From: Flavobacteriales bacterium
GTDB taxonomy: Bacteria > Bacteroidota > Bacteroidia > Flavobacteriales_D > Crocinitomicaceae
Direction of reading: 5' to 3'
NCBI GenBank assembly: GCA_009926905.1
Contig: RFNX01000526.1
Coordinates: 1 to 5,256 of the forward strand
DNA length: 5,256 nucleotides
Under the pieces are notes generated by a model that searched no databases, was not told where the DNA came from, and saw nothing but the letters and a program-made list of their open reading frames with translations. Below are positions 1 through 5,256 of this stretch, piece after piece (position 1 is the first letter of the stretch; the number at the start of each line of letters is the position of its first letter). The position numbers and the translations under genes were made by a program.

Positions 1-857
1 CATATAAAATATATATCGGAGGACAATTTCCGAGAACTGAATCTGGAAGGTATTATACGCCTTTAGATAAAAAAGGGAAAGCGCTTGCTAATGTGTGTTT
101 GTCATCAAAAAAGGATGTGAGAAACGCAGTAGTTGCAGCACGTAAAGCTTTTGGTTCTTGGTTGGAAAGATCTGCTTTTAATCGCGGACAAATTTTGTAT
201 CGCATTGCAGAAATGTTAGAAGGTCGTCATGCACAATTCGTAGAAGAATTGACAAAGCAAGGATTAACGAAAGCAAACGCAGTGAAGGAAGTTAATTTGA
301 GCATTGACCGTATTGTTTACTACGCTGGTTGGTGCGATAAATACAATCAAATTATCAGTTCAGTGAATCCTGTGAGCTCCTCGCATTTTAATTTTTCAAG
401 TTGTGAACCAATGGGCGTTGTGGGAATTGTTGCTGAACAAAGCACTTCTTTAATTGGTTTGGTATCCTTGATTATGCCAGCGATTTGTGGGGGAAATACA
501 GTTGTTGTTTTGGCTTCGGAAAAATTACCATTGTGTGCCGTGACTTTCGCTGAGGTACTAAATTCGTCGGATTTACCTGGTGGAGTAGTGAATATATTAA
601 CGGGAAGCTACGAAGAAATGGCTCCAACTTTGGCTTCACACATGGATGTAAATGCGCTTTTGGTTTCACATTTGTCTGACGAAACGAAAACAAAATTATC
701 CATTTTAGCAGTTGAAAATTTAAAACGAAAATTCGATTATTCAGCAAATTGGTTGGAAGAAAAAGCTCAGTCTTTACACTATATTTCAGATTTACAAGAA
801 ATTAAAACAACGTGGCATCCAATTGAGAATGTGGGCGGTGCTACAAGTGCTTATTAG
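1..857 (+). CDS. Aldehyde dehydrogenase-like protein, C-terminally short, probable pseudoenzyme (5' partial)
   Basis: The frame is open from base 3 to the TAG at 855-857, so the gene begins before the window; 284 residues are visible. The GTG at 93 lies inside the conserved fold and is not the start, because the codons before it already read KIYIGGQFPRTESGRYY, the usual N-terminal strand motif of aldehyde dehydrogenases. The NAD(P)-binding half follows: CEPMGVVGIV, then a helix, GGNTVVV, and LPGGVVNILTG. The family's WNFP loop is replaced by AEQSTSL (bases 432-452), so the oxyanion Asn position appears to be Gln, and the KPSE Lys appears to be Leu (510-512). After the FTGS position (VSHL) the protein turns into an unrelated-looking tail of about 65 residues. 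The regions with the catalytic Glu and Cys are absent, since the usual length is near 490. Oxidation of aldehydes is therefore unlikely. I infer a partner or regulatory subunit of a full-length ALDH encoded upstream; recent decay is less likely because the frame is intact. Confidence 0.85.
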   Translation, partial: YKIYIGGQFPRTESGRYYTPLDKKGKALANVCLSSKKDVRNAVVAARKAFGSWLERSAFNRGQILYRIAEMLEGRHAQFVEELTKQGLTKANAVKEVNLSIDRIVYYAGWCDKYNQIISSVNPVSSSHFNFSSCEPMGVVGIVAEQSTSLIGLVSLIMPAICGGNTVVVLASEKLPLCAVTFAEVLNSSDLPGGVVNILTGSYEEMAPTLASHMDVNALLVSHLSDETKTKLSILAVENLKRKFDYSANWLEEKAQSLHYISDLQEIKTTWHPIENVGGATSAY

Positions 858-1002
858 TTTGTTTTTTGCAATTTAGATTTCTTATAAGTTTTTTTTAAAG
901 GAATATTAAGTCTAGTTTTCAAATTTGTTTGATTATCTTTAGTCAGTTTTGAAAAATTGATACTTTACTGTACTTCAATTTTCAATAAAAACTAACTATT
1001 TT
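858..1002 (+). promoter_or_regulatory. Gap presumed to hold the promoter of the OmpA-family lipoprotein gene
   Basis: This 145-base AT-rich gap separates two genes on the same strand. It is wide enough that the downstream gene probably has its own promoter. Bacteroidota promoters use TTTG about 19 bases before TAnnTTTG. Two imperfect candidates are visible: TTTG (948-951), exactly 19 bases before TACTTCAA (971-978), which has a poor second half; and TTTG (858-861), 23 bases before TAAGTTTT (885-892). TACTTTAC (961-968) is a better -7 box but has no TTTG at the right distance. No Shine-Dalgarno sequence precedes the ATG at 1003; the leader is A/T-rich, as is usual in this phylum. I see no convincing hairpin terminator for the upstream gene, only a T run at 889-896. 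Confidence 0.3.
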
Positions 1003-3534
1003 ATGAGACTAAGGAAAACTACCCTTTTATTTTCAGCTATTTTATTTTTTCTTTCAAGTTGTAGGAATTATTCTACTTTGGATTTGAAACCTTCACAAGA
1101 GAAATTAGCAACAAAAATTCATCCTCTAGATTTGAGAATGAACAGCACATCTTCAATTGATGCTATGGAAAAAATGCTCTTTGAAAAGGAAATGGTAAAA
1201 AATGTTTTTCAAATTTCCGCAAAAGATTCATTGGGTTTAGATAAAGATAACATGGGAATAGCAGAATTAAATGTTATTTCTCATAAAGCTTCACGAAACC
1301 CTTTATTATCTGTTTTTTGTTCACTGACTTCTTTTGGAACTTTAAGAACGGCGGCATTACTTGGAATACCAGTAGGACATAGAAAAGGAGTTACTGAATT
1401 ATCACTTTCTATAAAAAATCAAAAAGGCGAAGTAATCAGTCAATACGATGTTAAAGGTCAACACACTTCTTTTGTAACTTGTTATTGGGGTTACAAAGCG
1501 GAAGACGCTGAAAAGAAAGCTTTAGATAAATCGTTTCAAAAAGCAGTGATAAAACTGAAATCTCAACTCGGTCATGACGCAAGTGATTTAAATAAACTTT
1601 TGCCAATTGGAACGTTGGATGAAAATGAAATCAATGTTCGTAATTTCAGGAATGCTGCAAATGCTTTTTACGAAAAGAAAAATTACTCGTATGCAATTCA
1701 AAATTATTTGAAAGCAATTGAATTTATGAAACCGCCAAAAAGCAAAGATGCGCTTTCGTTTTATCAATTAGGGATGAGTTATCTTAATGAAGGAAAGGAC
1801 AGTTCTGAACTAAATAGTATTAAGTATTTTACAAAATCATTGGAATTGAATCCAACTTTAGATTTCAGAGTACCTTATGGAATGTATTTGGCATATAAAA
1901 GTTTAGGTGACGGTGAGAAAGAAGTGAAATGGTTAGATTTTGCCTTGGAAAAATATGTTCTGAGCAAGAAAGAGCAAGATTTACTTCTAAAATTGAAAAC
2001 TCAAAGTATAGCAGTTAATGAGCAATTAAAAGCTGGTGTAAAATTAAAATTGAACCCTGAAAATGTTATCGTTAGTAATTTAGGAGCTAAAATTAATAGT
2101 AAAGAATCGGATTATTTTCCTTCTGTTACAGCCGATGAATCAATGCTTTTATTTACTTCGAATCGTGAAGGAAGCACTGGAGGATTAAGCAAACAAGGTG
2201 TTTACGATGAAGATTTGTGGTATTGTATCAAAACTCCTGAAGGAAAATGGAGCACGCCAGCAAATTTCGGAGCTCCAGTAAATACCAAGAAAAATAATGG
2301 AATTGCCTCTTTTACAGGTGACGGTCAATATGTTGTTTGTGGTCGTTGCAATGAGACTGACGGACTAGGTAATTGTGATATTTATGGAGCAATTTTAACT
2401 GGTAATTCTTGGGGCAACCCCATTAACTTGGGATCATCCATTAATTCAAAAGCATGGGATGCACAAGTGTCTATTTCAACAGATGGAAATACGATAATTT
2501 GGGCTTCTAACAGAGAAGGCGGTTACGGAGAAAATGACTTATGGATTTCTAGAAAAAATGAAGAAGGGGTTTGGAGTCCAGCTAAAAATTTAGGAAATAC
2601 AATAAATACCGCTGGAAATGAGTATTCGCCTTTTTTGCATCCCGATGGTAAATCGCTTTATTTTAGTTCTAATAATCTTTCTCCTCGAATTGGTGGAATT
2701 GATATTTATAAATCTATTTTGACTGAAGATGGCATTTGGTCTAAACCTGAAAATCTAGGTTATCCAATAAATACTGAATACAATGACCTTTATTATATCC
2801 AAACTCCATCTAGTTTAAAAGCTTATCTAGGTTCGGATCGACCTGGTGGTTTTGGTTCTTTTGATATTTATGAAGTTAATTATCCTCAAGAAAAAACTTC
2901 CAACTTGATTACTTTTGTTGGAAACGTTCTGAATGAAGAAACAAAAGCCCCATTAGAGGCTAATATTTTGGTTGAAGATATTGATAGTTCTATCGTTGTT
3001 GGAGAGTATGTTTCAAATTCAAGTACTGGAAAATTTGTAGTCATTTTAACTCCTGGACGAAATTATTCAATTACTGTTAGTAAAAAAGAGTATTTGTTTT
3101 ACTCTGAGAACTTTAATGTAGTTGACACAGCTGAATTTAAAATCATTAAAAAGGAAATTCTTTTACAGCAAATTAAGGAAGGAAAAAAAATCGTACTGAA
3201 TAATATTTTCTTTGAAACAGGAAAGTCAGAATTAACTGAGTCTTCGTCATTGGAAATCACAAAACTATATGAATTGTTAAAGCAAAATCCAACGATTACT
3301 GTTGAAATTTCTGGTCACACCGACGATGTTGGCACCGATGCAACTAACTTGAAGTTATCTTTTGATCGTGCAACAGTTGTCGTAGCAGAATTAGTAAATA
3401 AAGGAATTCAACCCAGTAAATTAATTGCTCGAGGCTATGGAAAAACACAGCCAATTGCGCCAAACGACACACCAGAAAATCGTCAATTAAATAGAAGGAC
3501 AGAATTTAAAATAGTTGGAAATTCAAAAAACTAA
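1003..3534 (+). CDS. OmpA-family lipoprotein with TPR, five-bladed PD40 propeller and CRD-like domain (PorE-like architecture)
   Basis: This is an outer-membrane lipoprotein that probably binds peptidoglycan. Residues 1-20 form a lipoprotein signal peptide (basic MRLRK, hydrophobic core, LSSC lipobox, lipidated Cys20). Residues 30-190 are an extra domain with a hydrophobic stretch at 100-125. TPR-like helices span about 212-317. Five propeller blades follow at 359-624, each opening with N[LF]G..[IV]N and closing with D[LI][WY]. A carboxypeptidase-regulatory-like beta-sandwich spans about 635-705. The OmpA C-terminal domain (about 728-840) has GHTD (771-774), NLKLS...RA and a terminal NRR.EF. 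Asp774 and Arg789 sit 15 residues apart, like the diaminopimelate-binding Asp/Arg pair of OmpA domains. The TPR-propeller-CRD-OmpA order is that of PorE, a T9SS component of Porphyromonas gingivalis, but Bacteroidota carry many paralogues, so a T9SS role is inference. The ATG is the only start placed correctly for the signal peptide. Confidence 0.93.
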   Translation: MRLRKTTLLFSAILFFLSSCRNYSTLDLKPSQEKLATKIHPLDLRMNSTSSIDAMEKMLFEKEMVKNVFQISAKDSLGLDKDNMGIAELNVISHKASRNPLLSVFCSLTSFGTLRTAALLGIPVGHRKGVTELSLSIKNQKGEVISQYDVKGQHTSFVTCYWGYKAEDAEKKALDKSFQKAVIKLKSQLGHDASDLNKLLPIGTLDENEINVRNFRNAANAFYEKKNYSYAIQNYLKAIEFMKPPKSKDALSFYQLGMSYLNEGKDSSELNSIKYFTKSLELNPTLDFRVPYGMYLAYKSLGDGEKEVKWLDFALEKYVLSKKEQDLLLKLKTQSIAVNEQLKAGVKLKLNPENVIVSNLGAKINSKESDYFPSVTADESMLLFTSNREGSTGGLSKQGVYDEDLWYCIKTPEGKWSTPANFGAPVNTKKNNGIASFTGDGQYVVCGRCNETDGLGNCDIYGAILTGNSWGNPINLGSSINSKAWDAQVSISTDGNTIIWASNREGGYGENDLWISRKNEEGVWSPAKNLGNTINTAGNEYSPFLHPDGKSLYFSSNNLSPRIGGIDIYKSILTEDGIWSKPENLGYPINTEYNDLYYIQTPSSLKAYLGSDRPGGFGSFDIYEVNYPQEKTSNLITFVGNVLNEETKAPLEANILVEDIDSSIVVGEYVSNSSTGKFVVILTPGRNYSITVSKKEYLFYSENFNVVDTAEFKIIKKEILLQQIKEGKKIVLNNIFFETGKSELTESSSLEITKLYELLKQNPTITVEISGHTDDVGTDATNLKLSFDRATVVVAELVNKGIQPSKLIARGYGKTQPIAPNDTPENRQLNRRTEFKIVGNSKN
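2077..2874 (+). repeat. Five tandem PD40-type propeller blades within the OmpA-family lipoprotein
   Basis: This is a protein-level repeat. The blade-opening motif N[LF]G..[IV]N[ST] begins at residues 359, 421, 475, 529 and 584. The closing strand motif xD[LI][WY] has its Asp at 404, 459, 512, 567 and 621, a steady period of 53-55 residues. Blades one and three also carry SNREG, and the fifth has the related SDRPG. Five complete pairs fit a five-bladed propeller, the number I recall for the PorE propeller. The DNA copies are strongly diverged, so this is an old domain duplication and not a recombining repeat. Confidence 0.8.
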
Positions 3535-3582
3535 TTCAAAATGTATTTATTTCTCTATTTAATTTAAAAATCAATAGCCAGT

Positions 3583-3602
3583 AAAAAAATCTCACGAGTT
3601 TT
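3583..3602. terminator. Weak candidate bidirectional terminator between convergent genes
   Basis: The gap 3535-3660 lies between two convergent stop codons, so a two-way terminator is expected there. The only A-run / GC-core / T-run arrangement is a run of seven A, then TCTCACGAG, then TTTT. CTC and GAG can pair, and the flanking A and T runs extend the stem if one base is bulged. The core is only three base pairs with a two-base loop, so the hairpin is poor. The rest of the gap is plain AT-rich sequence with no small gene visible. Confidence 0.15.
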
Positions 3603-3660
3603 ATCAATTTTTTCTTTTCTATCAATAAGTAAACTTAAATTCAAATAACAAATGCAACTT

Positions 3661-4830
3661 TTAATTCAATCTAATTGCAACGACACTTGAATAATCTAAA
3701 TAAAAATCGTCATCCGCATTCATAGCAGCTTGAAATGAAGTGCTTCCAGTAACAGTTATTAAAACCGAGAAGCTTGTCCAACGATCATTATCTCTAGTAT
3801 AGGAAACCCAGTCATAAATGAATCCCGAATCACTTCTTCGTAAACCACAATGCACTCTATCTGAACCATTGTTATCATCTGCTTTTAAAATAACAGTAAC
3901 TAAGTAGGTTCCATCAGTCACAGTTATGAAGGCTAAATCACTAATACTATAACCTCCAGCAGCCCCATTCCAATACCAACCGTCAGCTGTCCTATTATTT
4001 CCATTCGTTGCGTTGATACTTCCTGCTTCTGCATAATATCTTACTGTACCTCTCAATGCTCCATCAATCTGTGCATTTCCGTTTACATGTAGCCTTTCTG
4101 AAGGGCTTGTTGCGCCAATTCCTAAATTTCCTCCGCTCGTTAAACTCATAAGTGGAGTACCTGATGTATTTGTTTGGAAATTACTACTTGTATTTGCAAA
4201 AGTTAAATTATTATTTCCACTATTATACAACGAAAAGTGGGAAGTGCCCGAATTAGTTAGTTTCAATTCTGAACCTGTTGAAGTTCCACCACCAATTAGA
4301 ACATTTTTTCCTCCTGTTGGAAAAACATCTAATTTATCACCTGGACTATTTGTGCCAATTCCCACATTTCCATCACTCATAATCCTTACTTTCTCTACAT
4401 TGTTAGTTCTAAATACTAAATCAACGGCATCTGTTGTTCCTAAGAAATTAGTGCTTGCAATTGTATTTGAATTACCCAGTAATTTCCATTCATTTATCGT
4501 ATTTCCTGCCAATAACTTTTGCCAGTTCGGGACTGCCGACGTTCCTGTGTTGTAGTAATAACCAACTCCTGCTCCATTAGTTATTGCGGAATTCGTATTG
4601 TAAACTAATAAGCTTGTGGCAGGTAACAAAATTGTAGAACCATCTGTCATACTTGATAAAGAAACCCTAGGGATTAATAATCCTTTTGAGGTTGATCTAA
4701 TTTCTAAAACACTTGAGACATCAGGCGTAGTATTATTTACATCCGATATTATCACATTATTCTGTCCATAGGTTCGAATAATTAATAAATTAAATAAGAG
4801 AATTAGACCAATGTTTCTTACATTATTCAC
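3661..4830 (-). CDS. Secreted tail-fibre-like repeat protein with C-terminal jelly-roll-like domain
   Basis: The exact function is unknown; it is an exported, probably trimeric fibrous protein. Residues 1-22 look like a Sec signal peptide (NNVRN, hydrophobic core, cleavage near TYGQ). Residues 41-107 are the module common in Bacteroidota exported proteins (LEIRSTSKGLLIPR, then LLVYNTN, YYYNTG and W-KLL). Two repeats follow, GNVGIGTNSPGDKLDV (154-169) and GNLGIGATSPSERLHV (234-249), separated by Asn/Ser/Thr-rich strands. Such repeats occur in phage tail fibres and related adhesins. Residues about 257-389 (GTYLVTVILKAD near the middle, DDFYLDYSSVVAIRL at the end) resemble a C1q/TNF-like jelly roll, by eye only. 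No S74 autochaperone and no T9SS sorting domain are visible. The start is GTG at 4828-4830; the frame stays open upstream to a TAA at 4903-4905 but holds no ATG. The gene converges on the OmpA gene and lies 100 bases after the T9SS cargo gene. Confidence 0.85.
   Translation of the reverse strand: MNNVRNIGLILLFNLLIIRTYGQNNVIISDVNNTTPDVSSVLEIRSTSKGLLIPRVSLSSMTDGSTILLPATSLLVYNTNSAITNGAGVGYYYNTGTSAVPNWQKLLAGNTINEWKLLGNSNTIASTNFLGTTDAVDLVFRTNNVEKVRIMSDGNVGIGTNSPGDKLDVFPTGGKNVLIGGGTSTGSELKLTNSGTSHFSLYNSGNNNLTFANTSSNFQTNTSGTPLMSLTSGGNLGIGATSPSERLHVNGNAQIDGALRGTVRYYAEAGSINATNGNNRTADGWYWNGAAGGYSISDLAFITVTDGTYLVTVILKADDNNGSDRVHCGLRRSDSGFIYDWVSYTRDNDRWTSFSVLITVTGSTSFQAAMNADDDFYLDYSSVVAIRLN
4084..4131 (-). 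repeat. Second 'GNxGIGxxSPxxxLxV' tail-fibre repeat
   Basis: This codes residues 234-249 of the tail-fibre-like protein, GNLGIGATSPSERLHV. It matches the first copy (residues 154-169) at G, N, G, I, G, S, P, L and V, with a period of 80 residues. NGNAQIDGAL follows directly and leads into the C-terminal domain, a frequent layout in this repeat class. Confidence 0.75.
4324..4371 (-). repeat. First 'GNxGIGxxSPxxxLxV' tail-fibre repeat
   Basis: This codes residues 154-169, GNVGIGTNSPGDKLDV. It is preceded by VEKVRIMSD, the usual strand before this repeat in Bacteroidota proteins and phage fibres ('x-x-ERMRI-x-x-x-GNVGIGT'). The second copy is at 4084-4131. Confidence 0.75.
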
Positions 4831-4897
4831 AATAAAAAGGGACTTTCTTATATTATAATTAAGTTTAAGTAATTGGAATTGATAGCTTTCAATTATT

Positions 4898-4928
4898 AAA
4901 AATTAAAGAAAAAACCAGTTAAATCAAA
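4898..4928 (-). promoter_or_regulatory. Candidate Bacteroidota promoter for the tail-fibre-like gene
   Basis: Read on the minus strand, TTTG (4925-4928) is followed after exactly 19 bases by TAATTTTT (4898-4905). This matches the Bacteroidota housekeeping consensus TTTG-N19-TAnnTTTG except for the final base. Transcription would start roughly at 4890-4895 and leave a leader of about 60 bases before the GTG at 4830. The -33 box lies two bases past the stop codon of the upstream cargo gene, so the tail-fibre-like gene could be transcribed separately. AT-rich sequence yields such matches by chance fairly often. Confidence 0.4.
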
Positions 4929-4930
4929 CG

Positions 4931-5256
4931 TTAATGCATGCTGTGTTTAATAATTTCTGAATTGTTATTACCATTATTTATTTGTAGATAATAAATTCCT
5001 GGTGCAACGTTTTCGTTTAAGAAGAACACATTCACTCCATCAACCACTTCAACATTCATCGTAGAAACAACAGTTCCTTTCGTATCAACCATATTGATTG
5101 TAGCTTTTCCAATCAATGATTTGTTGTTTACAAACACTTGGAACGAACTCGCACTTGGATTTGGCAATGTTTTGAAAACTTCTGAATTTTCATCACAGCT
5201 AACTAAAATCGTGTTGAATGTCTCAGATTCACCGTTTTCATCAACTTGTCTTAATC
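4931..5256 (-). CDS. C-terminal end of a T9SS cargo protein with type A sorting domain (5' partial)
   Basis: The frame is open from the window edge (5256) to the TAA at 4931-4933; 107 residues are visible and the rest of the protein lies outside. The fragment opens with LRQVDENGESETFN, the beta-strand motif that commonly precedes the sorting domain in Bacteroidota secreted proteins. The type A sorting domain (about 75 residues) follows: the start motif LPNPSASSFQVF, a central strand pair (GKATINMVDTKG), GIYYLQI near the end and a short tail ending SEIIKHSMH. In this family the domain directs the protein through the outer-membrane T9SS translocon and is removed by the PorU sortase or its equivalent. 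The catalytic or adhesive part cannot be seen, so the function is unknown. The TTG at 5165-5167 that could pass for a start is the Leu of LPNPS and is internal. Confidence 0.9.
   Translation of the reverse strand, partial: LRQVDENGESETFNTILVSCDENSEVFKTLPNPSASSFQVFVNNKSLIGKATINMVDTKGTVVSTMNVEVVDGVNVFFLNENVAPGIYYLQINNGNNNSEIIKHSMH

Noticed and set aside
93..95. GTG as the start of the ALDH-like gene
   Set aside because: The upstream codons in frame encode the conserved ALDH N-terminal strand motif, so the true start is before the window.
472..747. Minus-strand open frame of 91 codons
   Set aside because: It lies wholly inside and opposite the ALDH-like gene, its protein resembles no family, and the plus-strand reading has clear family motifs.
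881..896. CTTATAAG palindrome followed by a T run, as a terminator of the ALDH-like gene
   Set aside because: The palindrome has no room for a loop and is all AT in its core, so it cannot form a stable hairpin.
3627..3636. AAGT-AA-ACTT inverted repeat in the convergent gap
   Set aside because: A four-base stem with a two-base loop, expected by chance in AT-rich sequence.
4244..4555. Plus-strand open frame of 103 codons
   Set aside because: It is antisense to the tail-fibre-like gene; its Pro/Phe/Leu-rich protein is what the reverse of that repeat-rich sequence yields.
3661..4830. Prophage tail-fibre gene
   Set aside because: It has a signal peptide and the Bacteroidota 'STSKGLLIPR' module and no phage genes beside it, so a cellular exported protein is more likely.
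5165..5167. TTG as the start of a small 78-residue gene
   Set aside because: It codes the Leu of LPNPS inside a T9SS sorting domain, and the frame continues upstream with the typical preceding domain.

Overview
The window is AT-rich and reads as chromosomal DNA of a Bacteroidota bacterium, most likely Flavobacteriales. The evidence is a type IX secretion (T9SS) sorting domain, a lipoprotein with the TPR / beta-propeller / carboxypeptidase-regulatory-like / OmpA order typical of this phylum, a secreted protein with the phylum's usual 'STSKGLLIPR' N-terminal module, starts without a Shine-Dalgarno sequence, and a TTTG-N19-TAnnTTTn promoter-like sequence. The family is not certain; a Crocinitomicaceae/Fluviicola-like organism is a guess.

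Layout: (1) 1-857 (+), the 3' part of an aldehyde-dehydrogenase-like gene. Its protein ends before the catalytic half and has lost key cofactor-site residues, so it looks like a pseudoenzyme. (2) 858-1002, a 145-base gap that must hold the start signals of the next gene. (3) 1003-3534 (+), an 843-residue outer-membrane lipoprotein with PorE-like domain order plus an extra N-terminal domain. (4) 3535-3660, a short AT-rich gap between convergent genes. (5) 3661-4830 (-), a 389-residue secreted protein with tail-fibre-type 'GNxGIGxxSP' repeats and a probable jelly-roll C-terminal domain, apparently starting at GTG. (6) 4831-4930, a 100-base gap with a good candidate promoter for gene 5. (7) 4931-5256 (-), the C-terminal end of a large T9SS cargo protein that continues beyond the window.

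Three of the four genes encode envelope or exported proteins. The lipoprotein would sit in the outer membrane and grip peptidoglycan through its OmpA domain. The cargo fragment would cross the outer membrane through T9SS and be anchored or released at the surface. The tail-fibre-like protein has a Sec signal peptide but no visible T9SS sorting domain. Nothing shows that these genes act in one pathway; adjacency of T9SS cargo and a PorE-like protein is suggestive at best. The ALDH-like gene probably belongs to a metabolic operon lying upstream of the window.

I found no CRISPR array, RNA gene, insertion sequence or clear defence system. The most unusual items are the catalytically degraded ALDH half-protein, the additional N-terminal domain on the PorE-like lipoprotein, and the tail-fibre-like protein that ends in a jelly-roll-like domain instead of an S74 chaperone.
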